Below are positions 7,190-14,108 of a DNA stretch of 18,319 nucleotides, piece by piece. This DNA is from Pseudothermotoga sp. GTDB lineage: Bacteria > Thermotogota > Thermotogae > Thermotogales > DSM-5069. Within the stretch, counting starts at the first letter, position 1. Each line of letters starts with the position of its first letter. The DNA is taken from contig DOKY01000041.1 in the NCBI GenBank assembly GCA_003510135.1, forward strand, positions 652-18,970. The letters are read 5' to 3'. A program made the translations under genes and the position numbers. The notes under the pieces are model-generated. The model was not told where the DNA came from. It did no database searches and worked only from the letters and a program-made list of their open reading frames with translations.

Positions 7190-8197
7190 TCAAAAGTAGT
7201 CGAGCACCTTTAGGAAGTCCTCCGATTCACCGATCAATTCAATCGTGTCACTACGCTTGAAAATACTTGAGATTGAAAAATAGTCGTAAGAAGTGACACC
7301 AAATGAAAGCAGAAGGTTTGGATATAGGACGAACAACTTCGCGCGCGAGCCAGAAACGATGTCTGCAAATCCACTTCTAAACGTAATCACGTATCCAGCC
7401 AGATCAGGGAACGGTATGAGCAAGTCGAGTGATGGAGATACCGCAACAGTATCTCTGATGGGTCTTGGGTTCCTCTGATCAACATTTGTGCAAACTATGT
7501 ATCCCTTTTCAGCAAGCTTGCTTGCTACTTTTTCGAATATATGAATGCTGCGATCTGAGTAAGATTTTGACGAATTGGAGTAAGGTGCCAATATTACTGT
7601 CCTGCCTTCAACCAAATTGTAACTGTCAAAAAGCTGTTTTGCTCGTTCTCTCTGTTCTTCAGATATGCAAGGTGAGGCAAGTGGAAAATCCTCAGGTACG
7701 TTCAGAATGAATCTGAAATAGTTGTCTATACGCAGCTTGTAAGGGGACTCCCAGAACTTGACTAAGTGTGCATACTTATACCCAACGAGAACGAGTTTCC
7801 TAGTGCGAACCTTCTCTTTGATTCCAAACGTTCCAAACTTCACAGAAGCCAATATTACCCCGTTGAATTTAACAAGGTCTCTGCTTTGAAATAAAAGAAA
7901 TTTTCCATCCGCAAAAGTGACGTAATTGTCTGCAAGCTTTGGAAAATACTTCAAGAGAGATTCATATTCCTTAAATATACATACAACGAAGTTTGAATCC
8001 ACTGTAGTCTTGAGAGCCTCTAGGAGACTGAGAGATATAAATGTATCCCCAGCATGGTCTGTCAAAAGGTAGACCAAACAAGAAGTATCTTTAGCAAGAA
8101 GTTTGCTCAGTTTGTTGATATACAATCTTTGAAACGGTGTCATTGCTAAAACTCTCAGTGCTCGTTTGGAAACCACAAAGAGTGATCGAAGTTTCAT
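7190..8197 (-). CDS. GT9-like (heptosyltransferase-like) glycosyltransferase, copy 1
   Basis: A 335-residue protein. The DHAGDTFISLSLLEAL stretch (47-62) resembles the N-terminal GD-x5-P-x-L loop of GT9/ADP-heptose transferases. TVILAPYSNSSKSYS (about 198-212) sits where GT9 enzymes have their PGAS-x-K-x-W motif, and ITFRSGFADIVSGSRAKLF (about 272-290) sits where they have the nucleotide-contacting S-G-x-x-H loop. The conserved His is not kept, so it is a divergent branch. It is clearly paralogous to the protein at 3703-4704: both share GYxVCTNVDxRNPxPI, LDLxIPFxDLAGYV and FRSGF-x-DI. ATG start with GGGAGG about 7 bases upstream. It precedes the nucleotidyltransferase-kinase gene by 23 bases. 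It likely transfers a sugar in repeat-unit assembly, possibly the one made by the adjacent cassette (inference). Confidence 0.62.
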   Translation of the reverse strand: MKLRSLFVVSKRALRVLAMTPFQRLYINKLSKLLAKDTSCLVYLLTDHAGDTFISLSLLEALKTTVDSNFVVCIFKEYESLLKYFPKLADNYVTFADGKFLLFQSRDLVKFNGVILASVKFGTFGIKEKVRTRKLVLVGYKYAHLVKFWESPYKLRIDNYFRFILNVPEDFPLASPCISEEQRERAKQLFDSYNLVEGRTVILAPYSNSSKSYSDRSIHIFEKVASKLAEKGYIVCTNVDQRNPRPIRDTVAVSPSLDLLIPFPDLAGYVITFRSGFADIVSGSRAKLFVLYPNLLLSFGVTSYDYFSISSIFKRSDTIELIGESEDFLKVLDYF

Positions 8198-8410
8198 ATG
8201 AATTTTCCTCCCTGCGGTTACCCAAGATCATAATATAATCACACGCAGACACGGGTAACTTCTCGACACATTTTCGATGTACGACAGTTCTGGACTGCAT
8301 GCTGCCCCTGATTCCCTCCTCTTGCTGAGAAGCAGCATCTTTCAAAACAAACAACGATATTCCCGCCATTGAGTACCTGTTCTGAGAAAAATGCTTACAC
8401 CATTGCATTC
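8198..8410 (-). other. Intergenic gap with candidate promoter
   Basis: This 213-base stretch lies upstream of the GT9-like gene. It contains a promoter-like pair near its downstream end (listed separately). One frame, from ATG at 8408, stays open across the gap and about 100 bases into the next gene, with no recognisable family. I do not treat it as a gene because it has no ribosome binding site and overlaps a well supported start. A small TGCTG-CTTCT-CAGCA hairpin is not followed by a T run. Confidence 0.35.
8230..8258 (-). promoter_or_regulatory. Candidate promoter for the sugar-cassette genes
   Basis: On the minus strand TTACCC (8258-8253) and TATTAT (8235-8230) are separated by 17 bases. 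The -10 matches the sigma-70 consensus at five of six positions and the -35 at three. The ATG of the GT9-like gene follows about 33 bases downstream of the -10. It falls in one of the few gaps of this operon, so an internal promoter here is plausible. Evidence is pattern only. Confidence 0.4.
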
Positions 8411-9610
8411 TTAATCCCGTAGAGCAAGAACTTGTTCGTATAGCTTAAGTATTTTGTGAGCGTGTTGAAGATACCCATGTTTTTCAAAAACATACTGTCT
8501 CGCCTTCTTTCTCAGATCTTCGAATTCATTAATGTTCCTTTTGATGAAGGAAAGTTTCGCAATTATCGCATCTTCGCTCTTTTGCTCGATCAGAAAGCCA
8601 TTCTCTCCATCCTTGATGACTTCTTTCATTCCTCCGACCTTTGTGCAAACCACTACCTTTCCACACGCCATGCCTTCGAGCATCGTCAAAGATGTGGCTT
8701 CCTCGACACCTTCTTCCGTGGTTATGCTTGGGACCAAGATTACATCGCTTGCCTGATAATACCTATGAACATCGTCGTTTGCTATGGGTCCCATTACGAT
8801 TGCATTCGTCTTTTCTTTCAGGATTTCTTCCAATAAACTCTTCAGTGGCCCGTCTCCCGCAAAGATGAAAAAGAAATCCTCATCGTTCATCTTGCTGAAG
8901 GCTCTCGCCGCATAGTGAACTCCGTTTTTGTCGACGTATCTACGTGGAACAAAAACGATCAGTTTTTCAGTTGGTAGTCCAAGGACTTTCCTGATGTTTC
9001 TTTTTTCTTCCTCTGTCACGGGAACGAATCTATCTGTATCCACAGCATTATAGATGACTGTAATCTTTTCTGGTGGATAACCTAATTCATTAGCAACGTA
9101 GTTCTTTATCCTTGTGTCCACTGTGATAATATGTTCAGCCTTCGCAACTCCATGTTTCTCTATATCCATCAGGTAGTCGTATATCTTTCTCTTTGCTTTC
9201 TCATCATTGATACTTGAGTAATTCAAGGCCTCTTTAGCCAAATACCCATGAATGGTTAACACCAATTTGTTCGCAACCACTGCGCTTGCTGCGATCACGT
9301 CGTGGGCGTGTACAATGTCAAAATTTGTGACGTTCAACCTTTCGAAGAATAGCCGACAGTATTGTATGACTGTCTTATACTTGAAAACGCGAAAGTTGGT
9401 GTCAAGCGTTTTGAACGGTGATGAAGCGACCGTTTTGATGACCGCTTTCAGCTTGTCCTTAGTGTTCAAGTGTCTAAACGGGATGGGATAGAAGGTCTCC
9501 ACTTCGTGCCCGAGTTGTATGAGCCCTTTCTCCAGCAAGTTTTGATGCACATGCTTGCCACCGATTCTAATGAGTTTGGAATTGTCTGCTGAAACCAAAG
9601 CAATTTTCAC
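8411..9610 (-). CDS. Glycosyltransferase, GT4-type
   Basis: A 399-residue GT-B glycosyltransferase. The N-terminus (MKIALVSADN, then IGGKHVHQNLLEKGL about 16-30) shows the Gly-rich acceptor loop. FDIVHAHDVIAA (97-108) and LTIHGYLAKEAL (118-129) follow. The donor domain has VIYNAVDTDRF (185-195), VPRRYVDKNGVHYA (221-234), FAGDGPLK (250-257) and an E-x7-E motif (Glu304 and Glu312 in EATSLTMLEGMACG). The start is GTG with GGGGG 7 bases upstream. It follows the truncated glycosyltransferase by 38 bases and precedes a 213-base gap holding a candidate promoter. It probably adds a sugar to the lipid-linked repeat unit in the cytoplasm; which sugar cannot be read from sequence. Confidence 0.9.
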   Translation of the reverse strand: MKIALVSADNSKLIRIGGKHVHQNLLEKGLIQLGHEVETFYPIPFRHLNTKDKLKAVIKTVASSPFKTLDTNFRVFKYKTVIQYCRLFFERLNVTNFDIVHAHDVIAASAVVANKLVLTIHGYLAKEALNYSSINDEKAKRKIYDYLMDIEKHGVAKAEHIITVDTRIKNYVANELGYPPEKITVIYNAVDTDRFVPVTEEEKRNIRKVLGLPTEKLIVFVPRRYVDKNGVHYAARAFSKMNDEDFFFIFAGDGPLKSLLEEILKEKTNAIVMGPIANDDVHRYYQASDVILVPSITTEEGVEEATSLTMLEGMACGKVVVCTKVGGMKEVIKDGENGFLIEQKSEDAIIAKLSFIKRNINEFEDLRKKARQYVFEKHGYLQHAHKILKLYEQVLALRD

Positions 9611-9648
9611 TTTGTAACCCCCTGCATCTTACAAACGTCCTTTGTTCG

Positions 9649-10092
9649 CTATTTCGTTACTATTTCTCGTAAAGCTTTATATATATTCTCAACCACCACG
9701 TCCTCTCTGAATCTCTCCGCAGTCTTCACTATGTTCTCTGATGTGTCGAAGCTCAACTTTCCATCTATCACATCACTGACAATTCTAACGAATTCGTCCA
9801 TATCACCTTCTCTGTATAGATATCCGTTCACACCAGGTATCACGATGTCCTTCGGACCAGATTCACAATCTGAAGATATCACAGGTATCCCCCTTTGGTT
9901 CGCCTCAACCAACACCATGGGGAATCCTTCATGCCTCGATGTCAACAACAATGCCGTGATCTCTCGAAAATCAGAGTAAGGATCTTTTCTAAATCCCAGC
10001 CAACTGACGCGATCTGCTATGTCAAGCTTACCAGCAAGCTTTTTCAACTTTTTCTCGTCCTGTCGCCGGTCTATGTGCTTGAGTTTGAACAA
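9649..10092 (-). pseudogene. Glycosyltransferase fragment: GT4 donor-binding half only
   Basis: A 147-codon frame that matches only the C-terminal domain of a GT4 enzyme: DEKKLKKLAGKLDIADRV (12-29), WLGFRKDPY (31-39), SRHEGFPMVLVEANQRGIPV (52-71, with Glu55 and Glu63 as E-x7-E) and GPKDIVIPGVNGYL. The acceptor domain and the first half of the donor domain, roughly 200 residues, are absent. An in-frame TGA lies two codons before the TTG at 10092, so they are not upstream in this frame. A GGTGA stretch sits only 3 bases from that TTG, so the half could still be translated, but without an acceptor domain it should not be an active enzyme. It is best read as a deletion remnant fused to the end of the preceding glycosyltransferase gene. 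Confidence 0.75.
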
Positions 10093-11318
10093 AACTCACC
10101 TTTCACACTTCCAAGCACTTGCTCGTAGATCTTCTTTTCCATCTGTACGATTCTTTCCCAAGTGAAATCTTTAGCCCTTTCTATAAACTTTTCTCTATCG
10201 TATCCCATCTCCAAAACCTGAACTATTTTTTGAGCCATCCTATCTTCGAAGTCCTCCCCCTCTTCGACCACATATTCGTCGAATCCTATCGCCTCTGGTA
10301 TCCCACCGTTGCTACTTCCGATCACACATGTACCACATGCTTGGGCTTCTATAATAACCGCGCCAAACCCTTCGCGCCTGCTCGGCAAAATCATAACATC
10401 CATCGCGTTCATGTACTTTGCCACTTCCGCTTGATCCACTCTCCCTGTGAGCAAAACCTCCAAATCTTTTCGCTTTGCTTCCTTCTCAATTTCACCTCTT
10501 AGATGCCCATCTCCAACAACTATAAACCTCACTCCCTTGATTCGGTCCCTCACCTTTTCGAATATCTCAATGAGTTTGTCTGCACGTTTTATCTCTATCA
10601 GATTCCCAACGAACCCAACGTATTTGTAGCCTTCGCTGTGTATACCAAGCTGTCTTCTCACTTGTTCTTTGTCGAGTGGTCTGAAAGTCTGTGGATCGTA
10701 CCCGTTCGGAATCACAAACGCGTTTTTACCCGAATAACCGAAAGATTTCGCTTTCTCAAGAAGTGCATTGCTAACAAAAATCACCGCTTGAGCCGACTCG
10801 AAAACGTCCAAGTAGATCTTCTTTCTTTTCTCCATGAGGATATTGACATCACTTCCATGTACTGTTAAGACGTATGGTTTTGAATACTTTCGAGACAGAA
10901 TCTGCGCAACTAAACCTGCTGGCGGCGTGTACATACCATGGGCGTGGATCAGGTCGAATTTGGAAAGATCAAGGTGCTTCTCAACACATTCGGCAAAATG
11001 TTGAGAGTAGATTGAAATCATGCGTTCGTCAAAAGCTTTGTCTATTCTCCTCAAGACTTCCCACAGAAGCCAACTGGTCGTTCTTTTGCACCTCAAAGGT
11101 GAATAATCAGCATCACCCACGCTCGTGCTCGGAGTGATTGAGCTTTTTCTGAGGAAACGCCTTGCGAGTCGTACAAACACATCGTCTTGGAACCAAACTG
11201 GTACCGCAACGTACTCGATGCCAAGCTTTCTGTATTGCTCGAGCCTCTTGGTTATGAATATTCCACTTGACAAGTTGTTCTGGAAAGGAAAGAGGTTAGT
11301 CAAAATAATCGCTTTCAT
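10071..11318 (-). CDS. Glycosyltransferase, GT4-type
   Basis: A 415-residue GT-B retaining glycosyltransferase. The N-terminal domain has FDLIHAHGMYTPPAGL (about 121-136) and VLTVHGSDVN (about 150-159). The C-terminal domain has VIPNGYDP (about 202-209), VGFVGNLIEIKRAD (about 234-247), VVGDGHLRGEIE (about 267-278) and E-x7-E (Glu316 and Glu324 in REGFGAVIIEAQACG). This is the full GT4 layout found in exopolysaccharide synthesis. ATG start with AAAGGAT about 11 bases upstream. After the natural-looking C-terminal helix (YEQVLG) it carries a short extra tail that runs into the start of a truncated glycosyltransferase, with a 22-base overlap. That suggests a deletion joined two glycosyltransferase genes here. 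Substrate specificity is unknown. Confidence 0.9.
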   Translation of the reverse strand: MKAIILTNLFPFQNNLSSGIFITKRLEQYRKLGIEYVAVPVWFQDDVFVRLARRFLRKSSITPSTSVGDADYSPLRCKRTTSWLLWEVLRRIDKAFDERMISIYSQHFAECVEKHLDLSKFDLIHAHGMYTPPAGLVAQILSRKYSKPYVLTVHGSDVNILMEKRKKIYLDVFESAQAVIFVSNALLEKAKSFGYSGKNAFVIPNGYDPQTFRPLDKEQVRRQLGIHSEGYKYVGFVGNLIEIKRADKLIEIFEKVRDRIKGVRFIVVGDGHLRGEIEKEAKRKDLEVLLTGRVDQAEVAKYMNAMDVMILPSRREGFGAVIIEAQACGTCVIGSSNGGIPEAIGFDEYVVEEGEDFEDRMAQKIVQVLEMGYDREKFIERAKDFTWERIVQMEKKIYEQVLGSVKGEFCSNSST

Positions 11319-11353
11319 GTGAAATAGCGATCCTTTCTCTCATCTTTATTTGT

Positions 11354-11578
11354 TTAATGTTCGTTGGATTTCGGTTTCCTGAGGGCATTGCTCAAGACAA
11401 TTCTTGAACTAATAAAAGCGAATAGAAGTAACCACGTGATTAGGTTTATCCGTAATACAAAAAAACCTAACAGCATTGTGTGCAAAACCGTTAGGTACAG
11501 CCCAGAGATGAAGGAGGCCAAAACCAATGGGTCAAGAATAATCCATTTTAACTCCCTTTGATTATAGTCATAATCCAA
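11354..11578 (-). CDS. Short membrane segment, probable frameshifted C-terminus of the preceding protein
   Basis: A 74-codon frame with two strongly hydrophobic segments (about residues 15-38 and 42-60) and a basic tail (NALRKPKSNEH). It begins inside the 3' end of the preceding membrane-protein gene. Its only early start is a TTG at 11578 without a ribosome binding site. The preceding protein ends abruptly within a hydrophobic stretch (SLIWIMTIIKGS), so the simplest reading is that both frames were once one polymerase-like protein of about 390 residues, split by a one-base indel around 11550-11578. A genuine separate small membrane protein cannot be excluded. Confidence 0.45.
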   Translation of the reverse strand: MDYDYNQRELKWIILDPLVLASFISGLYLTVLHTMLLGFFVLRINLITWLLLFAFISSRIVLSNALRKPKSNEH

Positions 11579-12510
11579 ATGAGACTGTAACTCAAGAAAA
11601 CGTAGTATTTTCCAACGATCTCGAGCTTGTAGGAAGGGCTCCCCTCTAGTTTATATCTTCCAGTGATCATATAAAAATCCAAGCCGGAGAAATTCTCGAC
11701 AAATCTTGGTAAGAACTCGTCCCGTAGTAGCTGCAAGGAATTTGGGCTTACGCGTACTAAGAGACTTACGGAAAATATTATCAATATGAAAGATACGATC
11801 ATCAGAGCATATTTTTTCTTGAAAAACATAGCGAAGGCAAAGAGGATAATTATTCCAACCATGTATGTCCTCAAACTTGCAAGCAGTATCGTAGACAAGA
11901 CTGTCAGTACATAGTTTTTCTTGCGCAGTGACAAAATACCAGCAACAAGAAACACAAGAAGCCAAATATCTCTCAAACTACTAACAGAGATTTGAAACAG
12001 TCCAGGATTAAAAGTTATTATTGCGAAGATCCAAAATCTGTAGGTTGTACTTTTCATTAAGTCACTGAGCAAAGACAGCAGCAGCGCAATGAGAGTGAAA
12101 TACCCCACAATATTGATCCACACAACTTGAAGCCAACCAAATCCCCTCTGACTTAAGAAAAATACAAAATTTCCCCAGAGGTTTATGTTTACAGGATTTT
12201 CCAGATAATTCAGTAACACCTCACGAAGAGATATGAATCTAACTAATCTACCGGATACGTAGCCAACCTCGTCCGGCATAAATGGGGAATACTGCTGTGG
12301 CTCAGTCCAGATCGGACTGTTTACGCTTGATGCAGCGTAATCTACTCTCCACATCAAGACGAGAAGTATGATCAAAAACTGTAATCCGACAAGGGTTAAT
12401 TCGGCTGGTAGTCCTATGCGACGCTCGCGATGAATAAATATACACCTCACACTCGTCCGACACACTTTATACTCTGTTCCTTCCTTGAACCTACGACCAC
12501 CAAACTGCAA
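11548..12510 (-). CDS. Multi-span membrane protein, possible Wzy-like polymerase
   Basis: A protein of up to 320 residues with about seven or eight hydrophobic segments and a large extracytoplasmic loop after the first segment (about residues 57-110, with PFMPDEVGY). FNPGLFQISVSSLRDIWLL (167-185) with its Ser-x-Leu-Arg-Asp, and LRTYM (213-217), resemble charged loop motifs of O-antigen/EPS polymerase-like membrane proteins. I could not tie it to one named family. The TTG at 12510 gives the longest frame but lacks a good ribosome binding site. The first 30 residues are Arg-rich and unlike a polymerase, so a GTG near 12465 or later may be the true start. Its 3' end overlaps by 31 bases, in another frame, a 74-codon frame encoding two more membrane segments. 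The two together (about 390 residues) would match the usual polymerase length, so a frameshift is suspected. Confidence 0.6.
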   Translation of the reverse strand: MQFGGRRFKEGTEYKVCRTSVRCIFIHRERRIGLPAELTLVGLQFLIILLVLMWRVDYAASSVNSPIWTEPQQYSPFMPDEVGYVSGRLVRFISLREVLLNYLENPVNINLWGNFVFFLSQRGFGWLQVVWINIVGYFTLIALLLSLLSDLMKSTTYRFWIFAIITFNPGLFQISVSSLRDIWLLVFLVAGILSLRKKNYVLTVLSTILLASLRTYMVGIIILFAFAMFFKKKYALMIVSFILIIFSVSLLVRVSPNSLQLLRDEFLPRFVENFSGLDFYMITGRYKLEGSPSYKLEIVGKYYVFLSYSLIWIMTIIKGS

Positions 12511-12624
12511 TCAATTTTAGTTTAACACATACTCGCGCCTGCTCGAGAATTCTGTGCAATGCATTGTTTAAGCTCAAAGTTTAGCCTCAACTTCGTTCCC
12601 CCGGTGCTTCAGACCTAGACGTGC
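12511..12624 (-). other. Intergenic gap after asnB remnant
   Basis: This 114-base stretch lies between the asnB remnant and the start of the membrane protein. No gene-like frame, strong hairpin or clear -35/-10 pair was found. It probably holds the deletion join that removed the rest of asnB. A short CTCG...CGAG inverted pair is too weak to call a terminator. Confidence 0.3.
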
Positions 12625-12824
12625 TCATCGCCTTATTGTGGTCTTGTTTGACAAATCCGACAGGTCTATGATGCGCAGTCTTCTGTGACCCAAGGCGAAG
12701 TCTTTGCCAAAATAGAAACCCTCATGGTCCGGGCCTCGGTGGGCTATGAGCCTTGTCATGGCCTTGATTTCATCGTCTAAGGTGGGTGATCCGTTTTCGT
12801 TATGATACCCGCTATGCCACACAT
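12625..12824 (-). pseudogene. asnB: asnB-like glutamine amidotransferase, frameshifted N-terminal remnant
   Basis: The minus strand from ATG at 12824 encodes MCGIAGII, the processed N-terminus (nucleophile Cys2) of class II glutamine amidotransferase/asparagine synthase proteins. An AAGGATGA ribosome binding site lies about 7 bases upstream. After these eight codons the frame must shift by one base near 12800 to continue as NENGSPTLDDEIKAMTRLIA, then HRGPDHEG, GHRRLRIIDLS. These are diagnostic family motifs: the RGPD glutamine-site motif and the GHRRL-x-IIDLS strand. The match stops after DLS; a short unrelated tail ends at TGA (12625). The synthetase domain and most of the glutaminase domain, over 500 residues in an intact protein, are missing. 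In polysaccharide loci such proteins often amidate uronic acids or other sugar acids. The fragment is almost certainly non-functional. Confidence 0.85.
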
Positions 12825-12845
12825 AAAGGGTTCATCCTTCTAGCC

Positions 12846-13970
12846 TTACATCTCACTAGTCAAATGTTTTATCTCTTCAACCAACGGTCTCAGTTTACTT
12901 TCCCACGAAAGATTTTGTTCGGCAAACTTACGCATTTCGTCAACGTAGTTTGTTTTGCAAACTCTCTCGTAGAAGTCCAATACCTGTCCGATATCAATTG
13001 GAGTATCGTTTTCTGGTACTCTCAACATGTAGGGAAAATCATTCGGGAAATCTGGATCCGAACCTGCAAGAACGAACGGAACGCCTCTTGCGCAGTACTC
13101 ACGAACTTTCAACGCCGATGATACCGCGATCTTTTTTCTATGAATTCCCAAACACCCAATGGCAACGTGAGCTTGATCAAAAAGCGTGTCGAGTTCTGTA
13201 CCTGTTTTGGGACCGTGAAAAACCACGTATTCACTCACTCCTAATTTGACGGACATCTTCTTGAGATCTTCCAATCCTTCTCCAGAACCAACGACATGGA
13301 AATAAACCTTCCGGGAGTATGTGCTCTTATAGTAGTTCGCCAGACCTCTCACTACTCGGTCGTATCCATGCCAGAAGTTCACATTTGCGACAGCTATCAT
13401 ATTGAAAACTTCTGTGCTCAAAGCGCTTGTTGACTTTTTGGGCATAAAGGACAAGTCTACGCCGTTTGGAATGTTGACAGCTTTAACTCCAAAAATGGAT
13501 TCCACACCCTTTGCTGGTGTCACTACCAATTGAACATGGTATTTCAGAAAATTCCTGAAGCTTTTATCGATGAAAAGACCTATCAACTTCGCCCAATTTC
13601 CTTTGACTTCCTTATCGTATGGATAAGTGGGTACCTCCAGAACAACAATAACACCCTGCTTTGTCAGTTGCTTTAGAAAAAGCAAGGTTCCTATATGAGA
13701 GGGGAAGACGTACCTTATTAGAACAAAGTCAGTTTTAAACTCTCTTGCGATTTGAATAGAGGCTCGCCAGTAGTGCAATTTCTTATGTATCTTATTTCGA
13801 TAAACAGCCACACGTTTCCCTTCAAAGAAAAGCTCTCTTGAGCGAAAGTATACATGACTTATATCGACACCGAGAGTCTTGAAAGCCCTAATTTGGCCCT
13901 CGATCTTTTTGTGTATTCCCAACGATGCTTGATGATCAATATCGATGTATGAAAAGTAAATACCACGCAT
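12846..13970 (-). CDS. Glycosyltransferase, GT4-type
   Basis: A 374-residue GT-B type glycosyltransferase. The C-terminal half shows the family pattern: VNIPNGVDLSF (about 164-174), FHVVGSGEGLEDLKKM (about 221-236) and VVFHGPKTGTELDTLF (about 245-260). Where most GT4 enzymes have E-x7-E, this one has SSALKVREYCARGVPF (about 283-298). Only the second acidic residue is obvious, so it belongs to a divergent branch. The N-terminus MRGIYFSYIDID is a Rossmann-like opening followed by a Gly-rich acceptor loop. ATG start with GGAGGG about 8 bases upstream. It is followed after 21 bases by the broken asnB-like gene. Likely a cytoplasmic enzyme adding a sugar to the repeat unit; specificity unknown. 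Confidence 0.85.
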   Translation of the reverse strand: MRGIYFSYIDIDHQASLGIHKKIEGQIRAFKTLGVDISHVYFRSRELFFEGKRVAVYRNKIHKKLHYWRASIQIAREFKTDFVLIRYVFPSHIGTLLFLKQLTKQGVIVVLEVPTYPYDKEVKGNWAKLIGLFIDKSFRNFLKYHVQLVVTPAKGVESIFGVKAVNIPNGVDLSFMPKKSTSALSTEVFNMIAVANVNFWHGYDRVVRGLANYYKSTYSRKVYFHVVGSGEGLEDLKKMSVKLGVSEYVVFHGPKTGTELDTLFDQAHVAIGCLGIHRKKIAVSSALKVREYCARGVPFVLAGSDPDFPNDFPYMLRVPENDTPIDIGQVLDFYERVCKTNYVDEMRKFAEQNLSWESKLRPLVEEIKHLTSEM

Positions 13971-14108
13971 GACACAAAACCCTCCGTTTCTTTTTGCTTC
14001 TTAGATGTTTCCGAATTGATCGTTCCGATAATTAATCAAAATCCTCTGACTGATGTTATAAACTCCTTTCTCCCTTGAGTGGTTCTTTATTTTCCTTTGA
14101 ATCTCATG
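13971..14108 (-). other. Intergenic gap with an unassigned short open frame
   Basis: This 138-base gap separates the EpsG-like gene from the next glycosyltransferase. On the minus strand one frame is open for 35 codons from just after a stop at the EpsG end (HEIQRKIKNHSREKGVYNIS and onward, ending FGNI) but has no convincing start codon. A purine-rich AAGGGAGAAAGGAG stretch looks like a ribosome binding site but no start codon follows it in register. It may be the residue of a lost gene or chance. No terminator or clear promoter was seen. Confidence 0.35.

Noticed and set aside
8304..8347. TGCTG/CAGCA hairpin as a terminator
   Set aside because: The stem is only 5 bases and no T run follows on the minus strand.
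8091..8408. 105-codon minus-strand frame as a real gene
   Set aside because: It overlaps the well supported start of the GT9-like gene by over 100 bases, lacks a ribosome binding site and resembles no family; kept only as a note on the gap.
11548..11578. Programmed -1 frameshift between the two membrane-protein frames
   Set aside because: No X-XXY-YYZ slippery heptamer in the correct register was found; a mutation or sequencing error is simpler.
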